Source of the DNA: Stenotrophomonas sp. YIM B06876 | GTDB taxonomy: Bacteria; Pseudomonadota; Gammaproteobacteria; Xanthomonadales; Xanthomonadaceae | Length of the DNA stretch: 41,032 nucleotides | Direction of reading: 5' to 3' | Assembly (NCBI RefSeq): GCF_030711595.1 | Contig: NZ_JAUJUJ010000003.1 | Coordinates: forward strand, 167,993 to 209,024 | Shown: piece by piece, positions 24,659-32,247 of the stretch | Layout of the letters: every line of letters starts with the position of its first letter | Numbering within the stretch: position 1 is the first letter of the stretch | Translations under genes and position numbers: made by a program | The notes under the pieces: generated by a model | Database searches by the model: none | Seen by the model: only the letters and a program-made list of their open reading frames with translations | Told to the model about the DNA's origin: nothing

Positions 24659-24677
24659 TGCACTCACTGCCAGTGCA
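24659..24677. promoter_or_regulatory. Inverted repeat in the betT leader, candidate operator
   Basis: TGCACT and AGTGCA are perfect inverted arms separated by seven bases, 12 bases upstream of the betT start. The position overlaps or follows the promoter, as an operator for a TetR-type repressor such as BetI would. No regulator gene is adjacent. Confidence 0.4.
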
Positions 24678-24841
24678 CGACTTTAAATATCCTGGCGCTT
24701 TGTCAGGGTGAATGCGGGCGCGCGATGACCCGCTGCATGCAGAGCGTTGGCTATGGCCTGGGTAGCACTCCGGTAGACAGTTGCTGGGTGAGCTGCTTAA
24801 TGGAGCGGGTTCGGCTCAGGCCGTTGCTTGGCGGCGCAAGG
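24678..24841. other. Left edge of the cassette region
   Basis: 164 bases between the betT leader and the first cassette gene. It contains the AT-rich TTTAAATATCC (near 24682), probably the betT promoter. An attC would be expected behind the cassette gene ending at 24842, but no clear core sites are seen; the stretch 24774-24835 has only vague symmetry. The exact cassette end is therefore unknown. Confidence 0.4.
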
Positions 24842-25546
24842 CTACCGTACCTTGGTGAGCTTGAGCTTCTTCTTCTCGCCCCTGCCGGGCCGCGATATTT
24901 CGATCCGATAGTGCTGCGGTATGGGCGGGTCGGGAGGGCGAGGCAGTTTCGGGCCGGGCTCTTTACCCAGAGACTCAAGGTCAGGGCAGTCAGGCCATGA
25001 CTCATCGGACAACGAAAGCTGCTCAGGGAATCTGGGCGCGGCTTCCAAGTTGGCCGCTAGCTCGTGCATGAACGCCGGAGAGGACGCAGCCTCCTCGCCC
25101 CAGCGAGCTCTTACGTCTTGGATTGCCTGGTCCGGGGTGAGGACGCCCGCCTGCACCCGCTCGAAGATGCGCTGCAAGTAGATGATTTCTCCACCGGTAC
25201 GCTTTGTGTTGCCGCGCTCATTACTACAGGAAAACTCGCTCTTTGCCTGCTCAAACAAGATGTTGCTGACATAGATAGCTTGATCTCGAACGGTTCCGAG
25301 ACCAGACATGAAGTCTCCGTATGCTCCGATGCCAAAATAGAGGGCGGCCGCGTAAGCACCGATCTTAGCCCGGCCCTTAATGGAGCCTTCTTCAAGCACA
25401 AGCGTGAGGGCGTAGTCCGGTAACAGCAGATGAGCTTCTACTTGCGCCTCCCACTCGTCGAAAAGCTCAGAAGAGTGGTGCTCAAACGCGGCCTTATCGA
25501 AGGCCGGCGACTTGATGTAGAGCGACGTGGTTACGAGATCGAGCAT
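24842..25546 (-). CDS. Unknown protein in an integron cassette
   Basis: A 234-aa protein that I do not recognise with confidence. The N-terminal half is mixed helix and strand; residues about 52-80 (EEGSIKGRAKIGAYAAALYFGIGAYGDF, given in part) form a Gly/Ala-rich hydrophobic segment that could insert into a membrane. The middle (about 110-165) is helical and charged, and from about 170 the chain is Pro-rich and then basic (KKKLKLTKVR at the end). No signal peptide. GAAGGGG precedes the ATG, which stands 27 bases after the R' core of attC1, the distance usual for cassette genes. Base composition is clearly lower in G+C than in flanking genes. A toxin, defence or accessory-fitness role is possible but not shown. 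Confidence 0.7.
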   Translation of the reverse strand: MLDLVTTSLYIKSPAFDKAAFEHHSSELFDEWEAQVEAHLLLPDYALTLVLEEGSIKGRAKIGAYAAALYFGIGAYGDFMSGLGTVRDQAIYVSNILFEQAKSEFSCSNERGNTKRTGGEIIYLQRIFERVQAGVLTPDQAIQDVRARWGEEAASSPAFMHELAANLEAAPRFPEQLSLSDESWPDCPDLESLGKEPGPKLPRPPDPPIPQHYRIEISRPGRGEKKKLKLTKVR

Positions 25547-25572
25547 CCGGCCCCTTCGGATCTATCCCTGCG

Positions 25573-25632
25573 CCCTAATGCTTGAATTAAGCCGCGCCGC
25601 GAAGCGGTGTCGACTTGAATGAATTGTTAGCC
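25573..25632 (-). repeat. Integron attC site 1
   Basis: A 60-base imperfect palindrome. Outer core sites, read on the minus strand, are GGCTAAC (R'') and ATTAGGG (R', degenerate in the first base). Inside are the L''/L' arms with the TTCAAG and TTAATTCAAG blocks, and the centre CCGCTTCGCGGC. Size and layout match the short attC sites of Xanthomonas-type integrons. The stop codon TAA of the protease gene lies inside R'' at 25627-25629. Confidence 0.85.
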
Positions 25633-26445
25633 ACCCGCTTGTGGCTGTCTGTAGATAACGCTTTCAATCCAGTCGTTGTAATTACTTAAACGGACATTAC
25701 AACTGATCTGGCCATACCGTCCGGGCGTCCGAATAGTACTTTGAACGTCCGACCATGAAGTCAGTCCGGCCAACAGCCAATCTTTTCCAGTTTGAATCAG
25801 GATGGGCCCACCGCTGTCACCGCTTCCAGACCCGCCCTCAAGTGGCAGGGCATCCGACGGCTTGTCGAAGATGTAGCAGAGCCAGCGGTCATCGGCGCTG
25901 GTGATCTTGTTGTATGCACGACGAAGTTCGGTGCGGTGGGGATCGCTGAATTCGTACCCGGTGGCACCATTGCCGGTGGCACCTCTCCCAATGATCTTGA
26001 CGATCTGACCGAACTCGTCATCGCCCTTGTTGATTGCAGCGGGAGCGACATCGGTAACAGGCTGTGTTAACTCGATAAGTGCAATGTCGTCAGAAGAAGC
26101 CAGCAGCACCCGAAACAACGTCCAGTCCCACGTAGCCAGCGCTTGGTCGAGCAGCTTCTGCGATGGTGTCTTGTGCCCCGGATGCATCACCAGGCGTTCA
26201 ACATCCCTGGGGATTCCATTGATGGTGATCTGCTTGATCTGAGGCTGCCAAGCGACCGCATGTGCGGCGGTGACGACCCAGCGCGTTGCAATTAGTACGC
26301 CATGCCCTTCGCCGGGAAGGTCGGCGAGTGCGGGAAATTCGGATACCGGAGCCCGATACTTCGAGTCATCAACATCATCCCGAATGACGATCGCGCTGGC
26401 ACTGAAGGACACAGAGAGCAGTGCGAGAAACAAGAGTCGGGACAT
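25627..26445 (-). CDS. Secreted trypsin-like serine protease in an integron cassette
   Basis: A 272-aa protease of the chymotrypsin (S1) fold. Seen: Sec signal peptide MSRLLFLALLSVSFSASA, then a catalytic domain with all three triad residues: His62 in VVTAAHAV, Asp120 in DDIALIEL, and Ser211 in GDSGGP. The Gly-rich loop before the serine and the small final helix IVEV-like segment (NDWIESVIY) are typical of the family. It should act outside the cytoplasm, so a role on host or competitor proteins, or on periplasmic proteins, is open. GAAGGA precedes the ATG at 26445. The gene lies exactly between attC1 and attC2, which makes it a complete cassette; its stop codon is within attC1. G+C is low compared with core genes. 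Confidence 0.88.
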   Translation of the reverse strand: MSRLLFLALLSVSFSASAIVIRDDVDDSKYRAPVSEFPALADLPGEGHGVLIATRWVVTAAHAVAWQPQIKQITINGIPRDVERLVMHPGHKTPSQKLLDQALATWDWTLFRVLLASSDDIALIELTQPVTDVAPAAINKGDDEFGQIVKIIGRGATGNGATGYEFSDPHRTELRRAYNKITSADDRWLCYIFDKPSDALPLEGGSGSGDSGGPILIQTGKDWLLAGLTSWSDVQSTIRTPGRYGQISCNVRLSNYNDWIESVIYRQPQAGG

Positions 26446-26472
26446 TGCAATTCCTTCGGAATACTTCAAGGG

Positions 26473-26532
26473 GGCTAACACTGGAGTTAAGGCGTGCCGC
26501 GAAGCGGCATCGCCTTGGACGAATTGTTAGCC
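26473..26532 (-). repeat. Integron attC site 2
   Basis: A 60-base site with perfectly matching outer cores, GGCTAAC (R'') and GTTAGCC (R'). Inner arms AATTCGTCCAAGGCG and CGCCTTAACTCCAG, and the centre GCCGCTTCGCGGC. It closely resembles attC1. The frame of the adjoining cassette gene runs through most of it and ends at TAA 26487-26489. Confidence 0.92.
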
Positions 26533-27050
26533 TTGCCGACTAGTGACATTGAAGTCATGGCTTGAGCAGTGGCATCGTTACTGTCGGAAGTAGTAAGGAC
26601 AAAAAGAAGCTCATCTTTGTCCTCGGACCGTGACCAAGAGTACGCCGTGGTGCGAGTGTGAACGTCGTTGGGGCCTAACCCAGTTGCTTCCCGTACCGCT
26701 GCCACGAGTGGTTCCGGAGCCGTGCCCACTAAGGCCGAGAAACCGGTACGAACTTGATCGGGGTTGGCGCGCTGCGCAAAAACGGCGCAAACCGTATCAT
26801 CCCGGAGTGCAACCACGTATGCAGTGGACGGTGCTATCACGAACCATGCTTTGCCAGGGTTACCACCAAGAAAGAACTCTGCTTTCTCGGGGGGAGCCTC
26901 CGGGGTATCGCTCATTGCCTTTCGAAGATTGTCCTGCGAGTAGAAGTGCTTCATGCACGTACCCGCGAAAAGGTCATTGATGCTATCTGGCGGTGGAGAT
27001 GCCGCCGCAAGAGCCGGAAGCAATACCGCAGTTGCTAGGAGCTTGCGCAT
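26487..27050 (-). CDS. Small secreted protein of unknown function in an integron cassette
   Basis: A 187-aa protein with a signal peptide (about 1-18, ending LAAAS). The mature part holds two cysteines (in FAGTCMKHF and DTVCAVFAQ) that could form a disulfide, and the motif FLGGNPGKAWFV. It faintly recalls the NMCC_0638-type secreted proteins of Neisseria and xanthomonads, but this is not firm. The last 15 residues (ANNSSKAMPLRGTP and neighbours) are translated from attC2, since the reading frame has no stop in the R'' core. The start ATG 27050 gives the signal peptide. G+C is low. It is the right-most recognisable cassette gene. Confidence 0.75.
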   Translation of the reverse strand: MRKLLATAVLLPALAAASPPPDSINDLFAGTCMKHFYSQDNLRKAMSDTPEAPPEKAEFFLGGNPGKAWFVIAPSTAYVVALRDDTVCAVFAQRANPDQVRTGFSALVGTAPEPLVAAVREATGLGPNDVHTRTTAYSWSRSEDKDELLFVLTTSDSNDATAQAMTSMSLVGKANNSSKAMPLRGTP

Positions 27051-27622
27051 GATTTGTCTCGGAAGGCTAAAAAGTATTGGGCCGGTTAATTGCGGCGTTG
27101 CGCTGAGTATCCGTGTTCCCGTTCACCATTGGAAGTTGTGTGGTTTTCAATAGGGTCAATGGTTCGGATGCGATTTTTCTTGTCGTATGCAGCCTGCGCA
27201 CAGGCTATCCGGCTTGTGGCCATACTGTTGATCACCGCTGTTTGAAGGAGTGCTAATCGCTTCCATAGGCGGGTCGCGCCACACATAGGATGTCCGGGGA
27301 GGCACGGCATTGCTGTCCAGCCAAATGTGGCTCTCATTCGGTAGCCCTGACGGACCTGCCGCAACTTGCGGACAGCTGCGACGGAGGCTTTACTCTGGCG
27401 GCTATGTCTGTGGCAGGAATTGCGTTTGAGATTGAAATGCTGCTTCTCAGGCGCCCGTTTTTTCTGCCGGGAAGCAGTGGGGGGAGCAAAGTGTGGTCAT
27501 CGTCAGTGTGGATTGAACAATGACGGGTATTGCGGAGTTCCGGTCGTCGTTGTGGTTATGCACAGGGTTCGCAGCACAGAAAGAAGAAAGGGTCGGTTGG
27601 CGTCCCGGAACAAGGAGCTCGG
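27051..27622. other. 572-base region without a recognisable gene, right of the cassettes
   Basis: This stretch is poorer in G+C than the core genome. GGCTAAA at 27065-27071 may be a degenerate core site at the cassette boundary, followed by GGTTAATTGCGGCG, but no full attC or attI can be built from it. No integrase motif is found in any frame. Open frames here are short, lack ribosome sites and resemble nothing. It could hold remains of an attI side or an old cassette. Confidence 0.45.
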
Positions 27623-28384
27623 ATGAAAACCCGGATGAAATCCCGCAGGGGACTGGTCGGTACGGCGTTGCTGGGTTTGCTGCTTTACTGCGCGGCGTCT
27701 TTCGCCGCGTCGGCGGCGACGGATGATCCGCTTGAAGATCCGCGGCTGCACTCGGCGGGTTTTCTCCGCGGCCATCCCGATCTGCGGTTCCGCCTGAACG
27801 GCCTCGACAGCCAGGACGCGGGGCGGGCAACGGAGGCGTTTGGCTTCTTCCAGCGGGCGGCACGCTATGGCGATAAGCCGTCACAAGCCGTGATTGCCGA
27901 GATGCTCTGGGATGGCCGCGGCGTCGCGCGGAACCGGGCGCTTGCCTACGCATGGATGGATCTGGCTGCAGAGCGCGGATATACCGGCTTTCTGGCGTTG
28001 CGCGAGCGCTATTGGGCAGCGATGAACCAGGCGGAGCGGGCGGAGGCGTTGCGTACCGGCGATGAGGTTTTCGCCCAGTACGGTGACGCGGTGGCCAAAC
28101 CCCGTCTGGCCGGAGCGATGCGGCGCGCCCGCAATTCGATGACTGGGAGTCGCACTGGAATGAAGCTGGACATGAAGATCTATGCCGGCGCGTCCGAAGG
28201 AAGTGCACAGTTCGACAACAGGCTTTTCTACGATGACCGGTTCTGGGACCCGGACCAGTATCAGGCGCTGATGGATCGCGCATGGAAAACCCGACGAATC
28301 GGTTCGGCACGACGCGATGAGGTCAGGGCGTTGCCGGATTCGCTGCCGCGTTCGCGTATCCAGGGTGGCGGTTTTCCCGAATAG
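27623..28384 (+). CDS. Exported Sel1-like repeat protein
   Basis: A 253-aa protein with a basic start and a hydrophobic signal segment (about 8-32). The middle (about 58-115) has Sel1-like repeat features: FGFFQRAARYGDKPSQAVIAEMLWDGRGVARNRALAYAW (shortened here) shows the A-x-x-Y-x-x-A spacing of this TPR-like helix pair. The C-terminal half is rich in Arg and Asp and not recognised. Sel1 proteins serve as periplasmic protein-interaction scaffolds. AAGGAG stands 8 bases before ATG 27623. It converges on the DUF885 gene over a shared terminator. Confidence 0.78.
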   Translation: MKTRMKSRRGLVGTALLGLLLYCAASFAASAATDDPLEDPRLHSAGFLRGHPDLRFRLNGLDSQDAGRATEAFGFFQRAARYGDKPSQAVIAEMLWDGRGVARNRALAYAWMDLAAERGYTGFLALRERYWAAMNQAERAEALRTGDEVFAQYGDAVAKPRLAGAMRRARNSMTGSRTGMKLDMKIYAGASEGSAQFDNRLFYDDRFWDPDQYQALMDRAWKTRRIGSARRDEVRALPDSLPRSRIQGGGFPE

Positions 28385-28480
28385 AAGCAGGGCTGCCGGT
28401 GCGACCAGACGGCGGTCGTTTGCACTGCCCAGGAATGACGCCGTCAGGACGCGACGGGTCCTTTGGTGGAATGAAAAGCA

Positions 28481-28504
28481 AAAGGCCCGGTTCCCCGGGC
28501 CTTT
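28481..28504. terminator. Bidirectional terminator between Sel1-like gene and DUF885 gene
   Basis: AAAGGCCCGG (28481-28490) and CCGGGCCTTT (28495-28504) form a perfect 10-bp stem with the loop TTCC. A-rich bases before it and T-rich bases after it allow termination from both sides. Confidence 0.88.
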
Positions 28505-28532
28505 CTCACATCCAGGTGTCTGCAACCGTCTG

Positions 28533-30335
28533 TTATTCGATCGGCTGGTCCAGCATCAGCTGGCGGGCGAAGCGCACCGGCGGCGCGCCGTAGGACAGGA
28601 TCTGGTCGTGGTAAGCCTTCAGGTTGAAGTTGGCGCCCTGTTTTTCCTGCACGGCCTTGCGGGTGTCGAAGTGTTCCTGGGCACCGACGAAGTAGGTCGG
28701 CAGCTGCGCCGAGGACAGCTGCGCGCGCACCCATTTGCCGGCCGCTTCGCTTTCCTGCTGGAAAGCGTCGTGGGTCATCAGGTGCATGGCCTGGTCGCGG
28801 CTCCAGTTGTCCACGTGCACGCCCTGGTCGAGCAGGGCATTGGCAATGGTGCGCAGGTAGAACTTGAGCTGGACCAGATGGAACAGCGGGTCGTTATCCA
28901 GATACCCCTGTTCCTGCATCATGCGTTCGGTATAGACCGCCCAGCCTTCGGCGAACAGGCCCGAGCGCAGCACCGCGCGCAGGGTGGAGGGGAACTTGCC
29001 GGAGTGCCAGCCTTCCAGGTAATGGCCCGGCGTGCCTTCGTGGATCGAGAGCAGGTGGATCATGCGGCTGTTGTATTCGCGCAGGAACGAATCGACCTGC
29101 TTGTCGTTCCAGTCGTCCGGGATCGGCGAGACGGCGTAGAAGGTCTTGAGGTTCTTGTCCAGCGGGCCGGGCGAATCGCAATAGGCCACGGCCACGCCGC
29201 GCTGGAATTCGGGCATCAGGATGATGTCCACCGGCGCGTCGGGCAGGGTCATCAGGTCGTGTTCGCGCACGAAGGCGGTGGAGTGGTCCAGCGCGGCCTT
29301 GGCGTCTTCGACCACCTTGTCGCGGGCCGGCTTGTCGGCATAGGCCAGTTCCAGCGCCGCTTCGATCGCGGTCTGCTGCTGGTCGTCACTGGGGTTGGCC
29401 GGCATGGCCGGGGCGCCGGGCTTGTCCTTCAACACCACCTGGGCGATGCCGTACATGTCCCCACGCACGCGCTTGAGTTCGGCGCGGGCGCGCTCGCCGA
29501 TTTCGGCACGCGACAGCGAGGAGTTCAGCGCGAACTTCAGTTTCTGGTCGTACTTTTCCGCGCCGATGCGGAAATCGCCCTGGGCGTTGGGCACCAGGGT
29601 CTTGTCCAGCCACTGCTGCTGTTCGGCCACGGCGGCCTTCAGGCCTTCAATCGCGGTCTTCAGGCGCGCCTGGCCGGCAGCGTCGAGCTGGTCGATGTTC
29701 GGGGTGATGAAGGTGTCGACCAGGCTGAGGATGCCCTGGTTCTGCTTGGCCACGGTTTCGGCGTGGATCTTCGGCACGCGGGCCGGGTCGAGATTGGCGC
29801 GGGCGCTGGCGAACAGCTGCGGGATCTTCTCGATGCGCGCGGTGGCCGACTTCAGCCGCTCGGGCAGCGGCGCGAACTCGCGGGCCATCAGGCTGTAGAT
29901 GGCACTGCCGGCGAGGTCGTTGTAGGTCATCGGGTTCCACTGCCACGCCTGCAGGGTGGTTTCATTCCAGATATCGGATTGCAGCTGGTTGCGCAGGATC
30001 GCCGCGTCCACCTGGTTTTCGCGGCCAAGCTGGGTCACGTCGATCTTTTCCAGCTCCGCCAGCAGCGCCTTGCTGGCTTCCACACCCCTCTGCTGGCCGG
30101 CGGCGCTGAGGTCGTCCAGTTCGCTGTCATAGCGGTGGTCGCCGATCTGGGTGGCGCTGACCGGGGACAGCTGCATCCAGGTATCCAGCGCCTTCTGCGA
30201 CAGCTCGGCAAAGCGGGCATCGGCCTGGCTGTGGGCGGCAGTTGCGGCGGTGGGAGCGGTGGCGGAGGGGGCCTCGCTGCCCTGACAGCCGGCGAGGGCG
30301 GCAATCATGGCGGCGGCAAGCAGGTGCTGGCGCAT
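28533..30335 (-). CDS. DUF885 family lipoprotein, putative metallopeptidase
   Basis: A 600-aa exported protein. The signal peptide ends in the lipobox LAGC (Cys17), followed by an Ala/Thr/Pro-rich linker. The rest is the large helical DUF885 domain. The motif HEGTPGHY at about 432, in place of the family's HExxPGHH, would supply the zinc ligands of a HExxH-like metallopeptidase. DUF885 members are thought to act as dipeptidyl or carboxypeptidases on short peptides; the substrate is unknown. AGGATGA precedes the ATG, and TATGCT about 35 bases upstream is a possible -10. Confidence 0.88.
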   Translation of the reverse strand: MRQHLLAAAMIAALAGCQGSEAPSATAPTAATAAHSQADARFAELSQKALDTWMQLSPVSATQIGDHRYDSELDDLSAAGQQRGVEASKALLAELEKIDVTQLGRENQVDAAILRNQLQSDIWNETTLQAWQWNPMTYNDLAGSAIYSLMAREFAPLPERLKSATARIEKIPQLFASARANLDPARVPKIHAETVAKQNQGILSLVDTFITPNIDQLDAAGQARLKTAIEGLKAAVAEQQQWLDKTLVPNAQGDFRIGAEKYDQKLKFALNSSLSRAEIGERARAELKRVRGDMYGIAQVVLKDKPGAPAMPANPSDDQQQTAIEAALELAYADKPARDKVVEDAKAALDHSTAFVREHDLMTLPDAPVDIILMPEFQRGVAVAYCDSPGPLDKNLKTFYAVSPIPDDWNDKQVDSFLREYNSRMIHLLSIHEGTPGHYLEGWHSGKFPSTLRAVLRSGLFAEGWAVYTERMMQEQGYLDNDPLFHLVQLKFYLRTIANALLDQGVHVDNWSRDQAMHLMTHDAFQQESEAAGKWVRAQLSSAQLPTYFVGAQEHFDTRKAVQEKQGANFNLKAYHDQILSYGAPPVRFARQLMLDQPIE

Positions 30336-30648
30336 CGGTCATCCTGTGGGTCGATTGAGTCGGCCAGCATACGGGGGCGGCGGCAGCCGGCGCCCATGCC
30401 GTTGGTTGGGCCCGGGCGGCGTTTCGCCGGGCCACCGTATTCGGGCCAGCCGCTGCACGTGCGGCAGTGGCGGGTGGCTGTCGGCGACCTTTGCGGGGAA
30501 CCGGCCGACATGGCTGCTGCCGTTGATGGTGGCTGATGGCGGCTGGTGGCGGCTGGTGGCGGCGCGCGGTGGGCAATCCGCCCGTTGGGGTGTCGCCTGC
30601 TTTTCCGTGCGGCCAATCTCGCCCGGTGCCGGCCTGGCGCAGCGGCTT
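30336..30648. other. Intergenic stretch with repeat and hairpins
   Basis: 313 bases between the DUF885 gene and the small acidic protein gene, both on the minus strand. Contains a GC-rich stem GCCCGGGCGGCG/CGCCGGGC (about 30410-30433), the DUF885 promoter, and the 10-bp tandem repeat at 30531-30560. No protein-coding frame with support. Confidence 0.5.
30531..30560. repeat. Three tandem copies of a 10-bp unit
   Basis: GGCTGATGGC followed by two exact copies of GGCTGGTGGC, in noncoding DNA. Short and possibly variable in number between strains. Confidence 0.7.
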
Positions 30649-30942
30649 TCAGCCTTCGTCGTGCTCGTATTCGATGAAAAGATCGCGGTCGCGCGCCAGC
30701 AGTTCCACCGCCTGGCGCACCTTTTCCGAGGTGGAGGCGTTGCCGACCTCCACTTCCAGTTCGTGCATGCCGGGGCCGATGTCGTCCGACAGCCCGGCCG
30801 AACTGGAATCGTCATCGTCCATGTGCGGCATCAGATCGCCGGTTTCCTCCACGTGCTCGATCCCTTCCAGTCCGTGCAGCAGGTCGCTGACGGCCAGGGC
30901 GTCGTCGGCGCTGCCGGTGATGCGGATACGCAGAATGGGCAT
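30649..30942 (-). CDS. Small acidic protein of unknown function
   Basis: A 97-aa protein with a beta-alpha-beta start (MPILRIRITGSADDALAVSD), an acidic loop with four consecutive aspartates (HMDDDDSSS), a second strand pair and a final helix (VRQAVELLARDRDLFIEYEH). The alternation suggests a small ferredoxin-like fold. No signal peptide. ATG 30942 has GGAGAG upstream, and the sequence before it is not protein-like. No family recognised. Confidence 0.7.
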   Translation of the reverse strand: MPILRIRITGSADDALAVSDLLHGLEGIEHVEETGDLMPHMDDDDSSSAGLSDDIGPGMHELEVEVGNASTSEKVRQAVELLARDRDLFIEYEHDEG

Positions 30943-31093
30943 GAAGGCTCTCCGGAAGGGGGAGTTGCAGCCTAGGGGCGACGCGGGCAAGGCAGGGTGA
31001 AGCGCGTGGGTTCGCAAGCGCGATGGAGCGTGTCGGCGGTTTTTGCGGCGAGGCCTGCGCCCACAGCATCGATCTTGGACAGCCCGCCGTTGC

Positions 31094-31127
31094 GCGCGGG
31101 CGGTGGCGTCCGGTCCCCCGCCCGCGC
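31094..31127. terminator. GC-rich hairpin behind the cyclophilin gene
   Basis: GCGCGGGCGG (31094-31103) pairs with CCGCCCGCGC (31118-31127), loop 14 bases. It is 14 bases past the stop of the cyclophilin gene. No T tract, so termination is only likely. Confidence 0.4.
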
Positions 31128-31140
31128 GGCCTGCGTCACG

Positions 31141-32061
31141 TCAGCGGGTGCTGGCGGAAATGCTGCGGGTCGGCACTGGCACGTTGCACAGGTCGATATG
31201 GCCGGCCGGGCGCTTGTAGAAATCGTCGCGGCGGTTGCGGCGCGCTTCGGTGGCCTCGGCGAAGGTCTTCGAATCGGTCTTCAGCACTTCCAGCGCGCTG
31301 CGTTCGGCGGCCGGGACATCGCTGGCCAGGCGGATGGCGGTGATCGGGGCGCGTTGCGCGGAATCTGCAAAAAAGCCCATCGGCTCGGGACCACGCGGGG
31401 TGGCGCTGAGCAGTTCCATGCCTTTGATCACGCGGCCCACCAGGGTGATGTTGCGGTCGAGTTGGCGCGGCGATTGCCCGGTGACCACGTACAGCTCGGC
31501 GCCGAGGCTGCTGTCGGCCTCCATGTTGCGGCCGGCACCGAGCGCGCCATAGCAGTGCGCCAGCCAGCTGGTGCCGGTGGTGGTGTCGCGGCCCACGGCA
31601 AAACCATCGACGAACCCGGTCTGGTCGGCCCAGCCGTCGCGGTCGGGCAGGGCGGTGAAATGCAGTCCTTTTGACGGACGCTCGAATTCGGCCGGCAGGT
31701 GGGGGCTGGCCGTGCCCAGCGGGCGCGCCTTGGCCACATCGTCGGCATCGGGATCACCGAACTGCACCACGAAATTGTCCTGCGAGCGGTAGATGCTCAG
31801 CCCGTCCCAGAAATGCTCATGGGCCAGCGTGCGGATGTTGGCGACATGTGCCGGGGCGAAGGCGGGGGCCAGTTCGATGACGACGCGACCGCCGGGCAAC
31901 TCCATATACAGGGTGTTGGCCGGATCCAGCGGGCGCCAGTCGCTGGCGGGCGAGGCATCCAGGATTTGCTGGGCGCTGCGGTATTTCTCCGCGGCGCCGG
32001 CGCCAAAGCACAGCGAGGACAACGTCAGGCCAAGGGCGAGCAGGCAACGGCGGCTGGTCAT
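31141..32061 (-). CDS. Exported peptidyl-prolyl cis-trans isomerase, cyclophilin type
   Basis: A 306-aa protein with a signal peptide (about 1-24, ending GAGAA) and a cyclophilin-like domain. Seen: [33 protein letters not shown] and [15 protein letters not shown], which follow the strand-helix order of cyclophilins, and later GFAVGRD and [12 protein letters not shown]. Periplasmic cyclophilins help fold envelope proteins. The catalytic Arg/Phe pattern is only partly conserved compared with PpiA, so activity may be reduced. The ATG at 32061 is required for the signal peptide. Confidence 0.85.
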   Translation of the reverse strand: MTSRRCLLALGLTLSSLCFGAGAAEKYRSAQQILDASPASDWRPLDPANTLYMELPGGRVVIELAPAFAPAHVANIRTLAHEHFWDGLSIYRSQDNFVVQFGDPDADDVAKARPLGTASPHLPAEFERPSKGLHFTALPDRDGWADQTGFVDGFAVGRDTTTGTSWLAHCYGALGAGRNMEADSSLGAELYVVTGQSPRQLDRNITLVGRVIKGMELLSATPRGPEPMGFFADSAQRAPITAIRLASDVPAAERSALEVLKTDSKTFAEATEARRNRRDDFYKRPAGHIDLCNVPVPTRSISASTR

Positions 32062-32188
32062 CAAGCGGGTATCCCGGGGTCCGTAGGTGTCCCGATTCTG
32101 CGGGATCGGGTGGGGCCGCGGCCAGAGGCCGTTCGGCATGGGCGAAGCGTGGCCAGCCCTGTCTGGGGCACCCGTGACTAACAGCACA

Positions 32189-32202
32189 TTCGCTATAGCG
32201 AA
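32189..32202. promoter_or_regulatory. Perfect 14-base palindrome, candidate PadR operator
   Basis: TTCGCTATAGCGAA lies 45 bases before the padR-like start and includes TATAGC, a plausible -10. A PadR dimer bound here would block its own promoter, the usual mode of control in such pairs. Confidence 0.55.
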
Positions 32203-32247
32203 CTGAGTACTAGTGTGTGCTTCATCGTAGTGCTGAAGGGCTGGGTG

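Noticed and set aside
27086..27364. 92-codon minus-strand frame beside the cassettes, considered as a fourth cassette gene or integrase fragment
   Set aside because: No ribosome site, no family resemblance, no integrase motifs and no attC behind it.
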